Shown: in pieces, positions 12,938 to 20,540 of the stretch
How positions within the stretch are numbered: position 1 is the stretch's first letter
How the letters are laid out: the number at the start of each line of letters is the position of its first letter
DNA from: Nitrospirota bacterium
Lineage (GTDB): Bacteria; NPL-UPA2; JAADIA01
DNA: 24,647 bases
Assembly (NCBI GenBank): GCA_013151555.1
Contig: JAADIA010000080.1
Coordinates: 1 to 24,647, forward strand
Direction of reading: 5' to 3'
The notes under the pieces: model-generated
What the model was told of the DNA's origin: nothing
Databases searched by the model: none
Seen by the model: the letters and a program-made list of their open reading frames with translations, nothing else
Program-made: the position numbers and the translations under genes

Positions 12938-13474
12938 ATGAAAAAATATCGGGCAGGTGTGGCCATTCTGGCAGTTTTCATATTTGTGTGTTTTGTAGCT
13001 CTATCCATTGCGGGAGCGGATGGAGATTCAGAGTCTATTCCTGTGGGGAAATTTCGATTGGATGTAGGTGAAGACATTGCAATATTAGATGATACACTGG
13101 TCGTTCGTATGGTGCTTAGGATCAATCCATCTGCACACGAGTTGGGAACAAGGATTCAATTCCGGTACCTGGACAAGCTATCTCATGATGGTTGGGCGGG
13201 TGGTCTCCACAGAAAATTGGAACACAACTTGCTGTTTGTCGCACAGTTCAAGGATAAGTCGCCATCTTGTGATGTGCCCGTTCTCATGTACACTTTCCAG
13301 CATGGAGGTGCGGGTGTTTCAGACTTGCAGGAGGCGCCAGGAAAGAGTGGTTTGGACGAGGTATTGCGATTGACAGCGAGCTCTGGCTTCTACGATTTGG
13401 AGACTCCGTTAGTTATTGGAGAACTTGCCGGAAGTCCGATTACGTTATCGGTGGAACCACCACCAAAGAGATGA
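12938..13474 (+). CDS. Exported hypothetical protein (cassette gene)
   Basis: 178 residues from an ATG with AAAGGAGG upstream. The N terminus MKKYRAGVAILAVFIFVCFV is a signal peptide or anchor, probably cleaved after SIAGA. The remainder alternates polar and hydrophobic residues (KFRLDVGEDIAILDDTLVVRM), suggesting a beta-rich extracytoplasmic domain. I do not recognise a family. It is followed by site E. Confidence 0.7.
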   Translation: MKKYRAGVAILAVFIFVCFVALSIAGADGDSESIPVGKFRLDVGEDIAILDDTLVVRMVLRINPSAHELGTRIQFRYLDKLSHDGWAGGLHRKLEHNLLFVAQFKDKSPSCDVPVLMYTFQHGGAGVSDLQEAPGKSGLDEVLRLTASSGFYDLETPLVIGELAGSPITLSVEPPPKR

Positions 13475-13526
13475 ACGAACTGGTACCGCTGGCGCGGTTC
13501 CGGTTCGCTGAACTTGGATGCCAGGC
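13472..13526 (+). repeat. attC-like site E, core decayed
   Basis: The imperfect stem GAACGAACTGGTACC (13473-13487) pairs with GGTTCCGGTTCGCTGAAC (13496-13513), followed by TTGGAT and GCCAGGC. Elsewhere the equivalent place has GTTANGC, so the core looks mutated. Confidence 0.5.
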
Positions 13527-13545
13527 GGTAAGGGGGTAATTGCAA

Positions 13546-14082
13546 ATGGGTAGGATGGTCTTGACGGTTTCGTGCTTCATACTGTTTCTTTTTCCTACAA
13601 TTGGTTGTGGGCAAATGGCCTCCAAAGAGCAACAAGTCTTTTCTGTTACCCAGGATCATCTGAAGCTTACGCTCAAGAAAGTTTCAATTGCCGAGATATT
13701 TGATGAAAATCGCAGGGAAGAACTTCAAGTCGATGTGTGGTGCTTCCTTGAAAGAACCGATGGGAAACCTATAAACAACGAGGACAATGTAACCTTAGGA
13801 GGTTTTTCCTTGGTTCGGGATAAATCGGAAAGAATTCCTTATAGCAATGTAGCCTCAACAATGTATCAGTCCACATCGGTTCCTCTCGAGTATAAATGGC
13901 TTTTAGGTCAAGAATTTCAGTTTTCAGACAACGCTAGGCTCTTTCATGGTAGCTTATTGGTAAAGAAGAAAGATCTAGCGAACTTGTCGAAGTTGAACAT
14001 TCACATTTATATGGGATTGACGAACCGTGATGGGAACCCGGAGCCGTTTGTGTTTGAAGATGTTCGACTACCAGGCAGATAA
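13546..14082 (+). CDS. Putative lipoprotein (cassette gene)
   Basis: 178 residues from ATG 13546, which has GGGGG 9 nt upstream; a TTG at 13540 is too close to it. The N terminus MGRMVLTVSCFILFLFPTIG followed by C is a lipoprotein-type signal peptide with the likely lipidated Cys in TIGC. The mature part looks beta-rich (LKLTLKKVSIAEIF, ELQVDVWCFLERTDG). The family is unknown. It resembles the preceding gene in size and export, but I see no sequence similarity. Confidence 0.68.
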   Translation: MGRMVLTVSCFILFLFPTIGCGQMASKEQQVFSVTQDHLKLTLKKVSIAEIFDENRREELQVDVWCFLERTDGKPINNEDNVTLGGFSLVRDKSERIPYSNVASTMYQSTSVPLEYKWLLGQEFQFSDNARLFHGSLLVKKKDLANLSKLNIHIYMGLTNRDGNPEPFVFEDVRLPGR

Positions 14083-14107
14083 AAACTCACACAACCAATC
14101 GATGGAA

Positions 14108-14159
14108 CTAACGTAAAAACGCTAGCGTGTTTTCACGTAGCTCATCTCTGATGTTATGA
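14108..14159 (+). repeat. attC-like site F
   Basis: A long stem with single-base bulges: CTAACGTAAAAACGC (14108-14122) pairs with GCGTGTTTTCACGTAG (14125-14140), leaving G and C unpaired on the right arm and one A on the left. Then CTCATCTCTGAT and the core GTTATGA (14153-14159). Confidence 0.62.
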
Positions 14160-14181
14160 TTCTGAAAAGGAGGTAACGATT

Positions 14182-14493
14182 ATGAGTTTCAATTGGTTTA
14201 ATCGGTCAGATGATAAATTCGTCAATATGGCAAACGACCCTAATGGCCTTGCCGAGGCGATTCGAAAGCACAGGATGATCCGCAATATCCTGTCTCCATT
14301 GGGCTTGCTAATGTTCATCATCGGTGCGTATTCCAACCATCCCGGAGATTATGAGACTGCTATTTTCGGCGGCCTTATGGGGCTTCTAGCTCTGTCTTTT
14401 GCTCTTTATAGCGACATTATTGTCAAGATGCTAAAATTGCGGGGTGCTCTCATAGACATAAATAATAAAGGAAATACCAATAAAAAATCATAA
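14182..14493 (+). CDS. Small two-helix membrane protein (cassette gene)
   Basis: 103 residues, with AAAGGAGG upstream of the ATG. A soluble N-terminal part (about 38 residues, SDDKFVNMANDPNGLAEAIR) is followed by two hydrophobic helices (ILSPLGLLMFIIGAY and AIFGGLMGLLALSFAL) and a polar Asn/Lys-rich tail. No family recognised. The stop codon lies in the left core of site G (TCATAAC). Confidence 0.68.
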   Translation: MSFNWFNRSDDKFVNMANDPNGLAEAIRKHRMIRNILSPLGLLMFIIGAYSNHPGDYETAIFGGLMGLLALSFALYSDIIVKMLKLRGALIDINNKGNTNKKS

Positions 14494-14519
14494 CCAGTCG
14501 CTGCGCTTGGATGTTATGC
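14488..14519 (+). repeat. Minimal attC-like site G
   Basis: TCATAAC (containing the stop codon), a short CCAGTCGC/GCGCTTGG imperfect stem, AT and GTTATGC. The two cores match as complements at 6 of 7 positions. At 32 nt it is shorter than usual attC sites and may have lost its central part. Confidence 0.5.
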
Positions 14520-14552
14520 CTTGTAGCGTGACACAAGCGAAAGGAGATAGTT

Positions 14553-14717
14553 GTGGAAAAATATGAAGTGGTTGTGACTGATGTTCAGATGCCTTTTGGA
14601 TCAATGGTCATTTTTATGATCAAATGGGCAATAGCAACAATACCCGCTGCTATCATATTATTTGTCATTGGCGCAATTCTTATGGGGATACTTGCGGGAA
14701 TAGGGGTAGGATTCTAA
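14553..14717 (+). CDS. 54-residue single-pass membrane protein (cassette gene)
   Basis: Starts at GTG with AAAGGAGA upstream. A short N terminus (MEKYEVVVTDVQMPFGS) is followed by one long hydrophobic span (FMIKWAIATIPAAIILFVIG) and a Gly-rich end (GILAGIGVGF). It sits between two attC-like sites with good spacing, which supports it as a real small gene although no family is recognised. Confidence 0.58.
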   Translation: MEKYEVVVTDVQMPFGSMVIFMIKWAIATIPAAIILFVIGAILMGILAGIGVGF

Positions 14718-14747
14718 ACAAAACAATGGCATTCTTTTATATCATTT

Positions 14748-14812
14748 GTGAACTGGCCCCCTCGCCTGTGGCGTCGGTTCCGGTTCGCTGAGGTTGGGGG
14801 TTCTCTGAACCT
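14748..14812 (+). repeat. attC-like site H
   Basis: GTGAACTGG (14748-14756) pairs with CCGGTTCGC (14780-14788), enclosing the hairpin CGCC-TGT-GGCG (14763-14773). It shares GTGGCGTCGGTTCC with site A. The core before the next gene is degenerate (GGGGGTTCTC). Confidence 0.5.
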
Positions 14813-14832
14813 GGATAAGAAGGAGGAACGAT

Positions 14833-15357
14833 ATGAAAAGTACCACCGCATTATCTCTCGGTATGAGGCTTGTTGCGTTAGTACTGGGTGTCCGCGCCAT
14901 AGTTTATCTGCCCACATTTGGTTGGACTCTGCGGCGTTTGGCCGACGAGCCTAAGCAATTGCCCTTTGCTGTGTCCATGGGGATGGCTATTGCACTCAGC
15001 CTTGCTGCAGCTTGGCTGCTTTTCCGATTTGCTGACCGGCTAGCTACAAGGTTTATCTCGTCTGATGATGAGATTGGTCTGAAAGGGTACGATGACCCCT
15101 CAGTTCGTCGGGAAGTTTTTCAGCTGGCATTGAGGATCATTGGCGCTGTCTGCATTGCCTTCTCAATACCTCAGTTCGTGGGGCAAGGAATTGTGAGAAT
15201 AGTGACTTACTCTTCATTTCAGATGCAACTATGGCTCCATCTTGTGCCTGGAATAATAAGTTTCTGCATTGGAGTGTATTTTTTAAAAGGGGGAGAGCTT
15301 CTAGTAAGGATAGCTTACGGTCGCGAACATGCACCTAATGAGCGAACGGGGACATAG
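14833..15357 (+). CDS. Four-helix integral membrane protein (cassette gene)
   Basis: 174 residues from an ATG with AAGGAGG upstream. Four hydrophobic spans are visible: about 10-30 (LVALVLGVRAIVYLP), 45-65 (AVSMGMAIALSLAAAWLLF), 97-115 (LALRIIGAVCIAFSIPQFV) and 130-152 (WLHLVPGIISFCIGVYFL). A polar loop (RFISSDDEIGLKGYDDP) separates the pairs. No conserved catalytic pattern and no recognised family. The TAG stop lies at the left core of site I. Confidence 0.68.
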   Translation: MKSTTALSLGMRLVALVLGVRAIVYLPTFGWTLRRLADEPKQLPFAVSMGMAIALSLAAAWLLFRFADRLATRFISSDDEIGLKGYDDPSVRREVFQLALRIIGAVCIAFSIPQFVGQGIVRIVTYSSFQMQLWLHLVPGIISFCIGVYFLKGGELLVRIAYGREHAPNERTGT

Positions 15358-15384
15358 GTAACGATTTTGTTTATAACGTTAAAC
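15355..15384 (+). repeat. Minimal attC-like site I
   Basis: AGGTAAC at the stop codon, a 15-nt AT-rich middle and the core GTTAAAC (15378-15384), 13 nt before the next ATG. GTTTATAACGTTAAAC within it is nearly self-complementary. The short length makes it a weak call on its own. Confidence 0.4.
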
Positions 15385-15397
15385 AAAGGAGGCGAAA

Positions 15398-15982
15398 ATG
15401 GAACCCATAGTAGTAAGGCCGGAAAAAGAGCAGAGAACCATGTGGTTTATCGGTTGGGGTATCCTCTTCGTTCTTGGTTTAGTACTCGGGGTGGTTTTGC
15501 TACTTACTGTTGACAAGCTCTTTTTTGGCCTTTGCTTGGTCGGCTGGTTGATATTCATGTCCCTTATCTTGCTTTGGATTCCGGCCTTCTACAAGTCCTT
15601 GGAATATATCATTGACAGTGATTCTGTAAAAATGAGGCAAGGCGTATTCTGGAGAAAGCGGGTTACTGTTCCCTATGCCAAGATTACTAATATAGATGTA
15701 ACTCAAGGGCCGGTTCAGAGGATGTTCAATATCGGGACGATTCATATTCAAACAGCAGGTGCTGGTGGACCGCAAGGAGCACATGCCGAATTGAAATTGG
15801 TGGGCGTCAGAGATCTTGATGGGTTGAAAGATGCTATTATGGAAAGGGTCAGAGGTTATACCATTTCAAGGCCGGAGGAGACCAGAAAGGAAATCGCGGA
15901 AGAAAGCGATTCGAAAATCTTTAAACATATATTAAAAGAACTCACGGCTATTCGTGAGGTATTGGAGAAAAGACAGGGTTAG
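15398..15982 (+). CDS. Membrane protein with bacterial PH domain (bPH_2/YdbT-like)
   Basis: 194 residues, with AAAGGAGG upstream. Two adjacent transmembrane spans (about 16-36 and 43-66) are followed by the bPH_2/DUF304 signature LEYIIDSDSVKMRQGVFWRK, then VPYAKITNIDVTQGPVQRMF and NIGTIHIQTAG. A charged coiled-coil tail (KIFKHILKELTAIREVLEKR) ends the protein. YdbS/YdbT-type proteins of this kind have been linked to envelope stress and antimicrobial peptide resistance in Bacillus; the role here is unknown. Followed by two attC-like sites and no gene between them. Confidence 0.82.
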   Translation: MEPIVVRPEKEQRTMWFIGWGILFVLGLVLGVVLLLTVDKLFFGLCLVGWLIFMSLILLWIPAFYKSLEYIIDSDSVKMRQGVFWRKRVTVPYAKITNIDVTQGPVQRMFNIGTIHIQTAGAGGPQGAHAELKLVGVRDLDGLKDAIMERVRGYTISRPEETRKEIAEESDSKIFKHILKELTAIREVLEKRQG

Positions 15983-16035
15983 CAGAATGTGATGTATTAC
16001 ATTCTCAACAACCGCAGGCAACTTGGATGTTAAGG
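15979..16035 (+). repeat. attC-like site J
   Basis: A perfect 7-bp stem AGAATGT (15984-15990) with ACATTCT (15999-16005), then GGCAACTTGGAT and the core GTTAAGG (16029-16035). The AACTTGGAT before the core is shared with site E. No gene lies between it and site K, so a cassette may have been lost here. Confidence 0.5.
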
Positions 16036-16073
16036 TAAAAAATCTCGAAATGATTGATAAGTTAAAACAAAGA

Positions 16074-16122
16074 GAACTGAAATTCGTGACGCGATTTCCA
16101 GTCGCTGATTTTTACGTTAGGG
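16074..16122 (+). repeat. attC-like site K
   Basis: A stem with staggered unpaired bases: ACTG-AAAT-T-CG pairs with CG-ATTT-C-CAGT (16076-16103), leaving T and C bulged. GTCGCTGATTTTTAC and the core GTTAGGG (16116-16122) follow, 12 nt before the next start. Confidence 0.58.
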
Positions 16123-16134
16123 AGATATGATAGT

Positions 16135-16974
16135 ATGTTAAATGTGCCCGTGTTTCTTGTTCTGGGTCTTATTCTGGTCGCCGGTTTTATCGTTATTAAA
16201 AAACATTTACACATCGCCAGACGAGAAAGATTGATGAAACAGCCGTTCCCCCGGGAGTGGGAGAAAATACTCCAAAAAAACGTGGCTCTTTATCAACACC
16301 TTCCTCCTAACCTCAGGGAAGAACTTCACGGGGATATCAATATATTTCTGGATGAAAAAAGGTTTGAAGGTTGCGGCGGGTTGCAACTTACTGATACCAT
16401 TAAGGTGACCATTGCGGCGCAGGCCTGCCTGCTGTTGTTGAACAGGAAACCTACTTTTTACCCAAAGCTGAGTTCCATCCTGGTTTATCCCGGGGCATAC
16501 ATTGCCAAGCAAACATCCTTTATCGGCGATATGCCGGTCCAGGTGGACAGTGCCAGGTTGGGCGAGTCCTGGAGTAACGGGGCTCTGGTGTTGGCCTGGG
16601 ACCATGTCAAACAGGAGTCCATGGATATCGAAGACAGGCACAATGTCGTCCTGCATGAATTTGCTCACCAACTGGACCAGGAAGACGGCCGGGCCGATGG
16701 TGCTCCGATTCTTGAGCAAAGGTCCAGTTATGTTGCCTGGGCAAGGATTCTGAGCCGAGAGTATGGAGAGCTCCTTCAGAAGGTAGAAACTCAACATCAG
16801 GATGTGATTGACTCCTACGGAGCAACCAATCCGGCAGAATTTTTTGCGGTGATCACCGAAACATTTTTCAAAAATCCGGAAAAACTGAATAGAAAGCATC
16901 CTGAACTCTATGAAGAATTAAAATTATACTATAAAATGGATCCGCTCCGATGGTTGCCCGACAACATTTGCTAA
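16135..16974 (+). CDS. MtfA-type zinc metallopeptidase (family M90)
   Basis: 279 residues with an N-terminal membrane anchor (VPVFLVLGLILVAGFIVI, 4-21), then the MtfA/M90 body. The body includes WEKILQKNVALYQHLPP, FEGCGGLQLTDTIKVTIAAQ, a VYPGAY segment, the zinc motif H174-E-F-A-H178 in VVLHEFAHQLD, and E235 in NPAEFFAVITETFF as probable third ligand. E. coli MtfA is a cytosolic peptidase that binds the glucose-PTS repressor Mlc; this form has an added anchor. It follows the last attC-like core by 12 nt, but no attC follows the gene. It may be the last cassette or the first chromosomal gene beyond the array. Confidence 0.9.
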   Translation: MLNVPVFLVLGLILVAGFIVIKKHLHIARRERLMKQPFPREWEKILQKNVALYQHLPPNLREELHGDINIFLDEKRFEGCGGLQLTDTIKVTIAAQACLLLLNRKPTFYPKLSSILVYPGAYIAKQTSFIGDMPVQVDSARLGESWSNGALVLAWDHVKQESMDIEDRHNVVLHEFAHQLDQEDGRADGAPILEQRSSYVAWARILSREYGELLQKVETQHQDVIDSYGATNPAEFFAVITETFFKNPEKLNRKHPELYEELKLYYKMDPLRWLPDNIC

Positions 16975-17031
16975 AGCAACAGATGTAGAACTACCAGATG
17001 GGGGAGGGAAAAATTTTTTTGAATTTTTGAA

Positions 17032-17060
17032 TTGACTCTTAAAGATAATTCTGCTAAATT
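17032..17060 (+). promoter_or_regulatory. Promoter of the riboswitch-Ehr operon
   Basis: TTGACT (17032-17037), a 17-nt spacer and TAAATT (17055-17060) with TGC in front (extended -10). The start point would fall a few bases before the riboswitch aptamer. In 16975-17031 I see only T-rich sequence. Confidence 0.72.
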
Positions 17061-17067
17061 GGCATCA

Positions 17068-17118
17068 ATGGTGATGGGGTTCGCCGTAACCGTCTGATAA
17101 AGGGCTAATGACTCCTGG
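17068..17118 (+). promoter_or_regulatory. Fluoride riboswitch (crcB motif)
   Basis: The conserved blocks of the fluoride aptamer are present in order: GGTGATGGGGTTCGCC (17070-17085), GTAACC, a short stem closed over GATAAA, and GGGCTAATGACTCCT (17102-17116). P2 forms from GGTGA and TCGCC, P1 from GGGGTT and GACTCC with GU pairs, and the GCTAATGACTCCT end is close to verbatim for the class. These RNAs turn genes on when fluoride is high. A CCGTCC/GGACGG hairpin (17136-17150) follows but without a T-run, so the expression platform is not obvious. The first good gene downstream is the NuoH-like subunit at 17309. Confidence 0.9.
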
Positions 17119-17308
17119 ATGTTATTCTTGTATACCGTCCCCTGGACGGGTAAGGTCATCATCAGGAATGACAGAAAGGATATTACGGTGAACGAAGATC
17201 ATCATCCTCTTAATAATAGGCTCCTGAAGTTTTACCCTATCCCTGTAGCAATCCTTGTTTGCTCCCGGCCGGATTTAAAGATATGGAAGCAGTGGCGGAG
17301 GGGCAGGA

Positions 17309-18253
17309 ATGATTAATAAAATTGTTTTTAACCTCCTCCAGGTCATTGTGGTAATGGCTTTCTCCCCTCTGGTGAAGGGAGTTATTGACTACCTGAAAGA
17401 GACGGTTCAGTCCCGTTGCGGCCCGAGTATCTTCCAGCCCTATCTGGATATCTGGAAACTTTTTCATAAAGATGAGGTGGTTTCCGAACAGAGTTCGTGG
17501 ATATTCCGGTTCACGCCTTATATGGTGTTTGTAACTCCTATCTTTGTAACGCTTCTTATTCCGGTTCTCACTAGATATCCTTTGTTTTTCGCTTTTATGG
17601 GCGATATGCTCGGCGCGGGATTCATTCTCGCCCTGGGCGGGTTTTTTGCTACCTTATCGGCAGTGGATACGGGGAATCCTTATGGCCCGATGGGGGCCAG
17701 CCGCACCCGTATGGTCGGTTTTCTTGCTGAACCTGTGTTTATGATTGTCTTTTTTACCGTCTCCTTTGTGGCTGGTTCGACTATACCCTATATTGTCCAG
17801 AAGGTCTGGGTAACGCCGCTTTCCAATTTTTTTGAACCCTCGCATGTGCTGGTAATGCTTGCCTTTATCATGCTTATTATTGCCGAGGCGGGACGTATTC
17901 CTGTGGATAATCCTTCCGGGCATTTTGAACTGGCCATGATAGATGAATCCAAGGGGCTGGAATATTCCGGGCGGGGAGCGGCTCTTATGAAATGGGGCGG
18001 GAGTATGAAGTTCTTTGTCCTGGTGTCGATATTTCTCAATGTTCTTGTTACTCCCTGGGGACTGGCCCAGGGAAACAGCCTGGGCGCGGTGCTTCTTGCC
18101 ATCCCTCTTATTCTGCTCAAAATATTTGCCTTTATCATTGTTCTGGTGGTGATCGAGTCTTCGTTTGCAAAACTGAGGCTCTTCCGTATCCCGGAGTTTC
18201 TTGTTGCGGCTTTCATTACCTCTGTTGCCGCGATGATAACATATTTTTTTTAA
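17309..18253 (+). CDS. HyfC/HycD-like (NuoH family) membrane subunit of an Ehr complex
   Basis: A 314-residue multi-span membrane protein of the family that anchors the hydrophilic arm of complex I and group 4 hydrogenases. Typical motifs: KGVIDYLKETVQSRCGPSIF, then QPYLDIWKLFHKDEVV near the N terminus, MGASRTRMVGFLAEPVFM, and EAGRIPVDNPSGHFELAMI with DESKGLEYSGRGAALMKWGG, which matches the conserved acidic NuoH loop. GGAGGGG sits 5 nt before the ATG. It is the first recognisable gene after the fluoride riboswitch and leads the hyf-like operon. Confidence 0.93.
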   Translation: MINKIVFNLLQVIVVMAFSPLVKGVIDYLKETVQSRCGPSIFQPYLDIWKLFHKDEVVSEQSSWIFRFTPYMVFVTPIFVTLLIPVLTRYPLFFAFMGDMLGAGFILALGGFFATLSAVDTGNPYGPMGASRTRMVGFLAEPVFMIVFFTVSFVAGSTIPYIVQKVWVTPLSNFFEPSHVLVMLAFIMLIIAEAGRIPVDNPSGHFELAMIDESKGLEYSGRGAALMKWGGSMKFFVLVSIFLNVLVTPWGLAQGNSLGAVLLAIPLILLKIFAFIIVLVVIESSFAKLRLFRIPEFLVAAFITSVAAMITYFF

Positions 18254-18274
18254 ATTCGTAGGAGAGGAAAGACG

Positions 18275-18958
18275 ATGATAGACCATAGTGCAACACCTAC
18301 GTTGCTGACGCAATTGAATGCCCTTACCGGGGGGCTGTTTCTTCTCTCAACATTTGGCGTCATTGCCGTGCGTCAGGTGCTTGGCTGTTTAAAAATGTTT
18401 ATAATTCAGTCTCTTCTCCTGTCGGCGTCTGCTTTGTTTCTGGCTTATTATTATTCCTCCGTTCACTTGCTCGCTGTAGCTGCTATCGCTCTTGGGGTTA
18501 AACCTTTTTTAATCCCCTATCTGCTTCGCCGGACGGTAGGAGAGGAACTTACTTCCCGGCGGGAGATATCCCAGGTCTTGAACATATCGACATCGTTGCT
18601 GATTGCTGCCGGACTTACGGTCTTTTCATATTTTGTTGCCAAACCGCTGCTGAGCGTTTCCGGCGGCATAATTACTGCGGTCAACCTCCCCATTGGGATA
18701 TCGGCTCTCTTTATCGGCGCTTATGTGTTGACGGTAAGGAGGGAGGCTGTGCCTCAGACTATCGGGATCCTTACTATGGAGAACGGGGCCTTTTTCGCTG
18801 GTATCTCTATTGCCTCCGGTTTGCCGTTCATCGCGGAGTTGACGGCTGCCTTTGATGCTCTTATCATTGCCGTTGTTATGGGTATCCTGATCAGAAAGAT
18901 TCACGAACGGGTGGGAACTACTGCCGTTGGCGGGATGAAAGCCCTGAAGGAGGAATAG
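18275..18958 (+). CDS. HyfE-like (NuoK-related) membrane subunit
   Basis: A 227-residue hydrophobic protein with about seven spans. The C-terminal half has the HyfE/NuoK pattern: ALFIGAYVLTVRREAVPQTI, then GILTMENGAFFAGISIASGL, and PFIAELTAAFDALI with membrane glutamates that in NuoK form part of the proton path. It is longer than NuoK (about 100 residues), as HyfE proteins are. TAGGAGAGG precedes the ATG. It sits 21 nt after the NuoH-like gene. Confidence 0.9.
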   Translation: MIDHSATPTLLTQLNALTGGLFLLSTFGVIAVRQVLGCLKMFIIQSLLLSASALFLAYYYSSVHLLAVAAIALGVKPFLIPYLLRRTVGEELTSRREISQVLNISTSLLIAAGLTVFSYFVAKPLLSVSGGIITAVNLPIGISALFIGAYVLTVRREAVPQTIGILTMENGAFFAGISIASGLPFIAELTAAFDALIIAVVMGILIRKIHERVGTTAVGGMKALKEE

Positions 18959-18964
18959 GAACAG

Positions 18965-20410
18965 ATGGAGCTTATTTTTATTCTTATCATACCCATAGCA
19001 GCGGCTCTTCTCTCGCTTGTCCCTGCGGGCAAGAAATTTGCCTCGGGGATAACCATTGCCGGGGCGGTTGCGGTTTTTATCCTTACCCTGAGAGCAGTAT
19101 TTGCAGTCGCCGGGGGCCGGGAACTGACCGCAGTGAGAAACTGGATTTCCTCCGACGGCCTTGGCGTTCTTATCCTTTTACTGGTAGCCTTTGTGGGACT
19201 TACTTCGGCTATATTTTCCCGGGGTTATATGGGAAGGATTGTGGAAGCCGGCAAGCTCAGGAAGGTCCGCCGCTATTATTTCCGTTATAATCTCTTTGTC
19301 TTTTCCATGCTATCCATACCTATTTTATCCCAGGTGTCTCTTGTCTGGGTTCTCGTAGAACTGACCACGCTGCTGTCGGTCTTGCTGGTAAGCTTTGAAA
19401 ATACCGCTGAGGCGCTGGAGGCGGCCTGGAAATATATCGTGCTTACCGGTATGGGGGCAGCATTTGCTCTTCTGGGCATTCTCATCCTTTACTGGGGAAT
19501 GCATATCGCCGGGGGAGAGGCGTTTACCTGGGCCGGTCTTATCAAGGCGGCCCCGGCCATCCCGCCCGCCCTGCTGAAAACAGCTTTTATCTTTATCCTC
19601 ATCGGATTCGGGACAAAGATCGGTCTTGTGCCTTTGCATACCTGGCTGCCTGATGCCCATAGTCAGGCGCCTGCGCCGGTCTGTGCTCTCCTCTCGGGGG
19701 TGGAGACCACCACTGTTCTCTATGTAGTTTTAAGGCTTTTACCGGTTCTGGAAGCTTCGAAGACAATTAATACCGGCAACTGGTTTATCGTCTCCGGTCT
19801 CATCTCGGTCGGCGCTGCGGCCTTCCTGTTGATTCAGGTAAAGGATTATAAACGCTTATTCGCTTTTTCCACAATCGAACATATGGGAATTATTATGGTT
19901 GCCGCCGGGCTGGGCGGGTTTGCCGGTCATCTTGGCGCTGTCTATCAGATATTAACCCATTCCATCACAAAATCTCTTTCTTTCTTTGCCGCCGGTTCCG
20001 TATTTCTGCTCCTGGGCAGCCGGAACATTTCCTCGGTGAAAGGACTTATAAAAACATCCCCGATCACCGGAGCGGCCCTTCTTATCGGGGGGCTAGCCAT
20101 TGCCGGAGCGCCTCCCTTTGCCGTATTCCTGAGTGAATTCTCTATCTTAAAAGCCGGTATTGCCGGTGGCAATTATCTGACAATCGGCCTTCTGACGGTC
20201 TTTATTGTCATTGCCTTTTGCGCCCTTATGTTTCATGTAAACCGGATGGTTTTCGGAAAGCCAGCGCAGGAACCGCTTAATCCGGGGCTGCCCCCGGCGG
20301 CAATTGTCGCGTTGGTCCTGGCTGTTATTCCTGTGATTCTCCTGGGATTTTATATCCCCGGTCCGCTTAATAAACTTTTACTGTATGCCGCCTCTTCTCT
20401 GGGGAGATAA
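18965..20410 (+). CDS. HyfF-like antiporter-type membrane subunit (NuoN/NuoM family)
   Basis: A 481-residue protein with about 14 spans in the Mrp/NuoL-M-N fold. Signatures: a conserved Glu in VLVELTTLLSVLLVSFE, a Lys in GFGTKIGLVPLHTWLPDAHS followed by QAPAPVCALLSGVETTTVLY, and KDYKRLFAFSTIEHMGIIMV. These charged residues make up the ion-translocating half channels. The start at 18965 is 6 nt after the previous stop, with GGAGGAATAGGA overlapping it, so the genes are tightly coupled. A 270-nt gap containing a repeat element follows. Confidence 0.93.
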   Translation: MELIFILIIPIAAALLSLVPAGKKFASGITIAGAVAVFILTLRAVFAVAGGRELTAVRNWISSDGLGVLILLLVAFVGLTSAIFSRGYMGRIVEAGKLRKVRRYYFRYNLFVFSMLSIPILSQVSLVWVLVELTTLLSVLLVSFENTAEALEAAWKYIVLTGMGAAFALLGILILYWGMHIAGGEAFTWAGLIKAAPAIPPALLKTAFIFILIGFGTKIGLVPLHTWLPDAHSQAPAPVCALLSGVETTTVLYVVLRLLPVLEASKTINTGNWFIVSGLISVGAAAFLLIQVKDYKRLFAFSTIEHMGIIMVAAGLGGFAGHLGAVYQILTHSITKSLSFFAAGSVFLLLGSRNISSVKGLIKTSPITGAALLIGGLAIAGAPPFAVFLSEFSILKAGIAGGNYLTIGLLTVFIVIAFCALMFHVNRMVFGKPAQEPLNPGLPPAAIVALVLAVIPVILLGFYIPGPLNKLLLYAASSLGR

Positions 20411-20540
20411 CATTATGAGGCTCATCTACAAAAGGCGTAGTTATGCACAGAGAAGTTACTCAAATAACCTTTTTAAACCGCAGATTGAACGGATTTAAAT
20501 AAAATGAAATAAATCAACTCTTTTAGAGCATAAAAAATAT

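Larger units (their letters stand above)
12131..16122 (+). mobile_element. Integron-type gene cassette array without visible integrase (CALIN-like)
   Basis: Six annotated genes plus a 54-codon gene all lie on one strand, each with its own Shine-Dalgarno. They are separated by 32-195-nt imperfect inverted repeats. Most end in GTTANNN 10-35 nt before the next ATG: GTTAGCT, GTTAGCT, GTTATGA, GTTATGC, GTTAAAC, GTTAGGG. Stop codons often fall in the left core (AGCTAAC at 12730, TCATAAC at 14488, AGGTAAC at 15356). Several stems carry single unpaired bases, as attC sites do. Shared wording, such as GTGGCGTCGGTTCC and GAACTTGGATG, ties the sites together. Clusters of attC without integrase are known from many genomes. 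Sites A and B suggest the array once began nearer merA. Confidence 0.72.

Noticed and set aside
16207-16899. 230-codon antisense frame inside the MtfA-type gene
   Set aside because: Antisense to a gene with a well-conserved HEFAH motif; no recognisable protein features.
17119-17316. A 65-codon frame between the riboswitch and the NuoH-like gene
   Set aside because: Its ATG is at the very end of the aptamer with no ribosome site, its composition is unlike a known protein, and it overlaps the next start. A leader peptide cannot be excluded.
17654-18313. 219-codon antisense frame inside the NuoH-like gene
   Set aside because: Antisense to a conserved membrane subunit; its Lys/Arg/His-rich composition is the usual mirror of hydrophobic codons.
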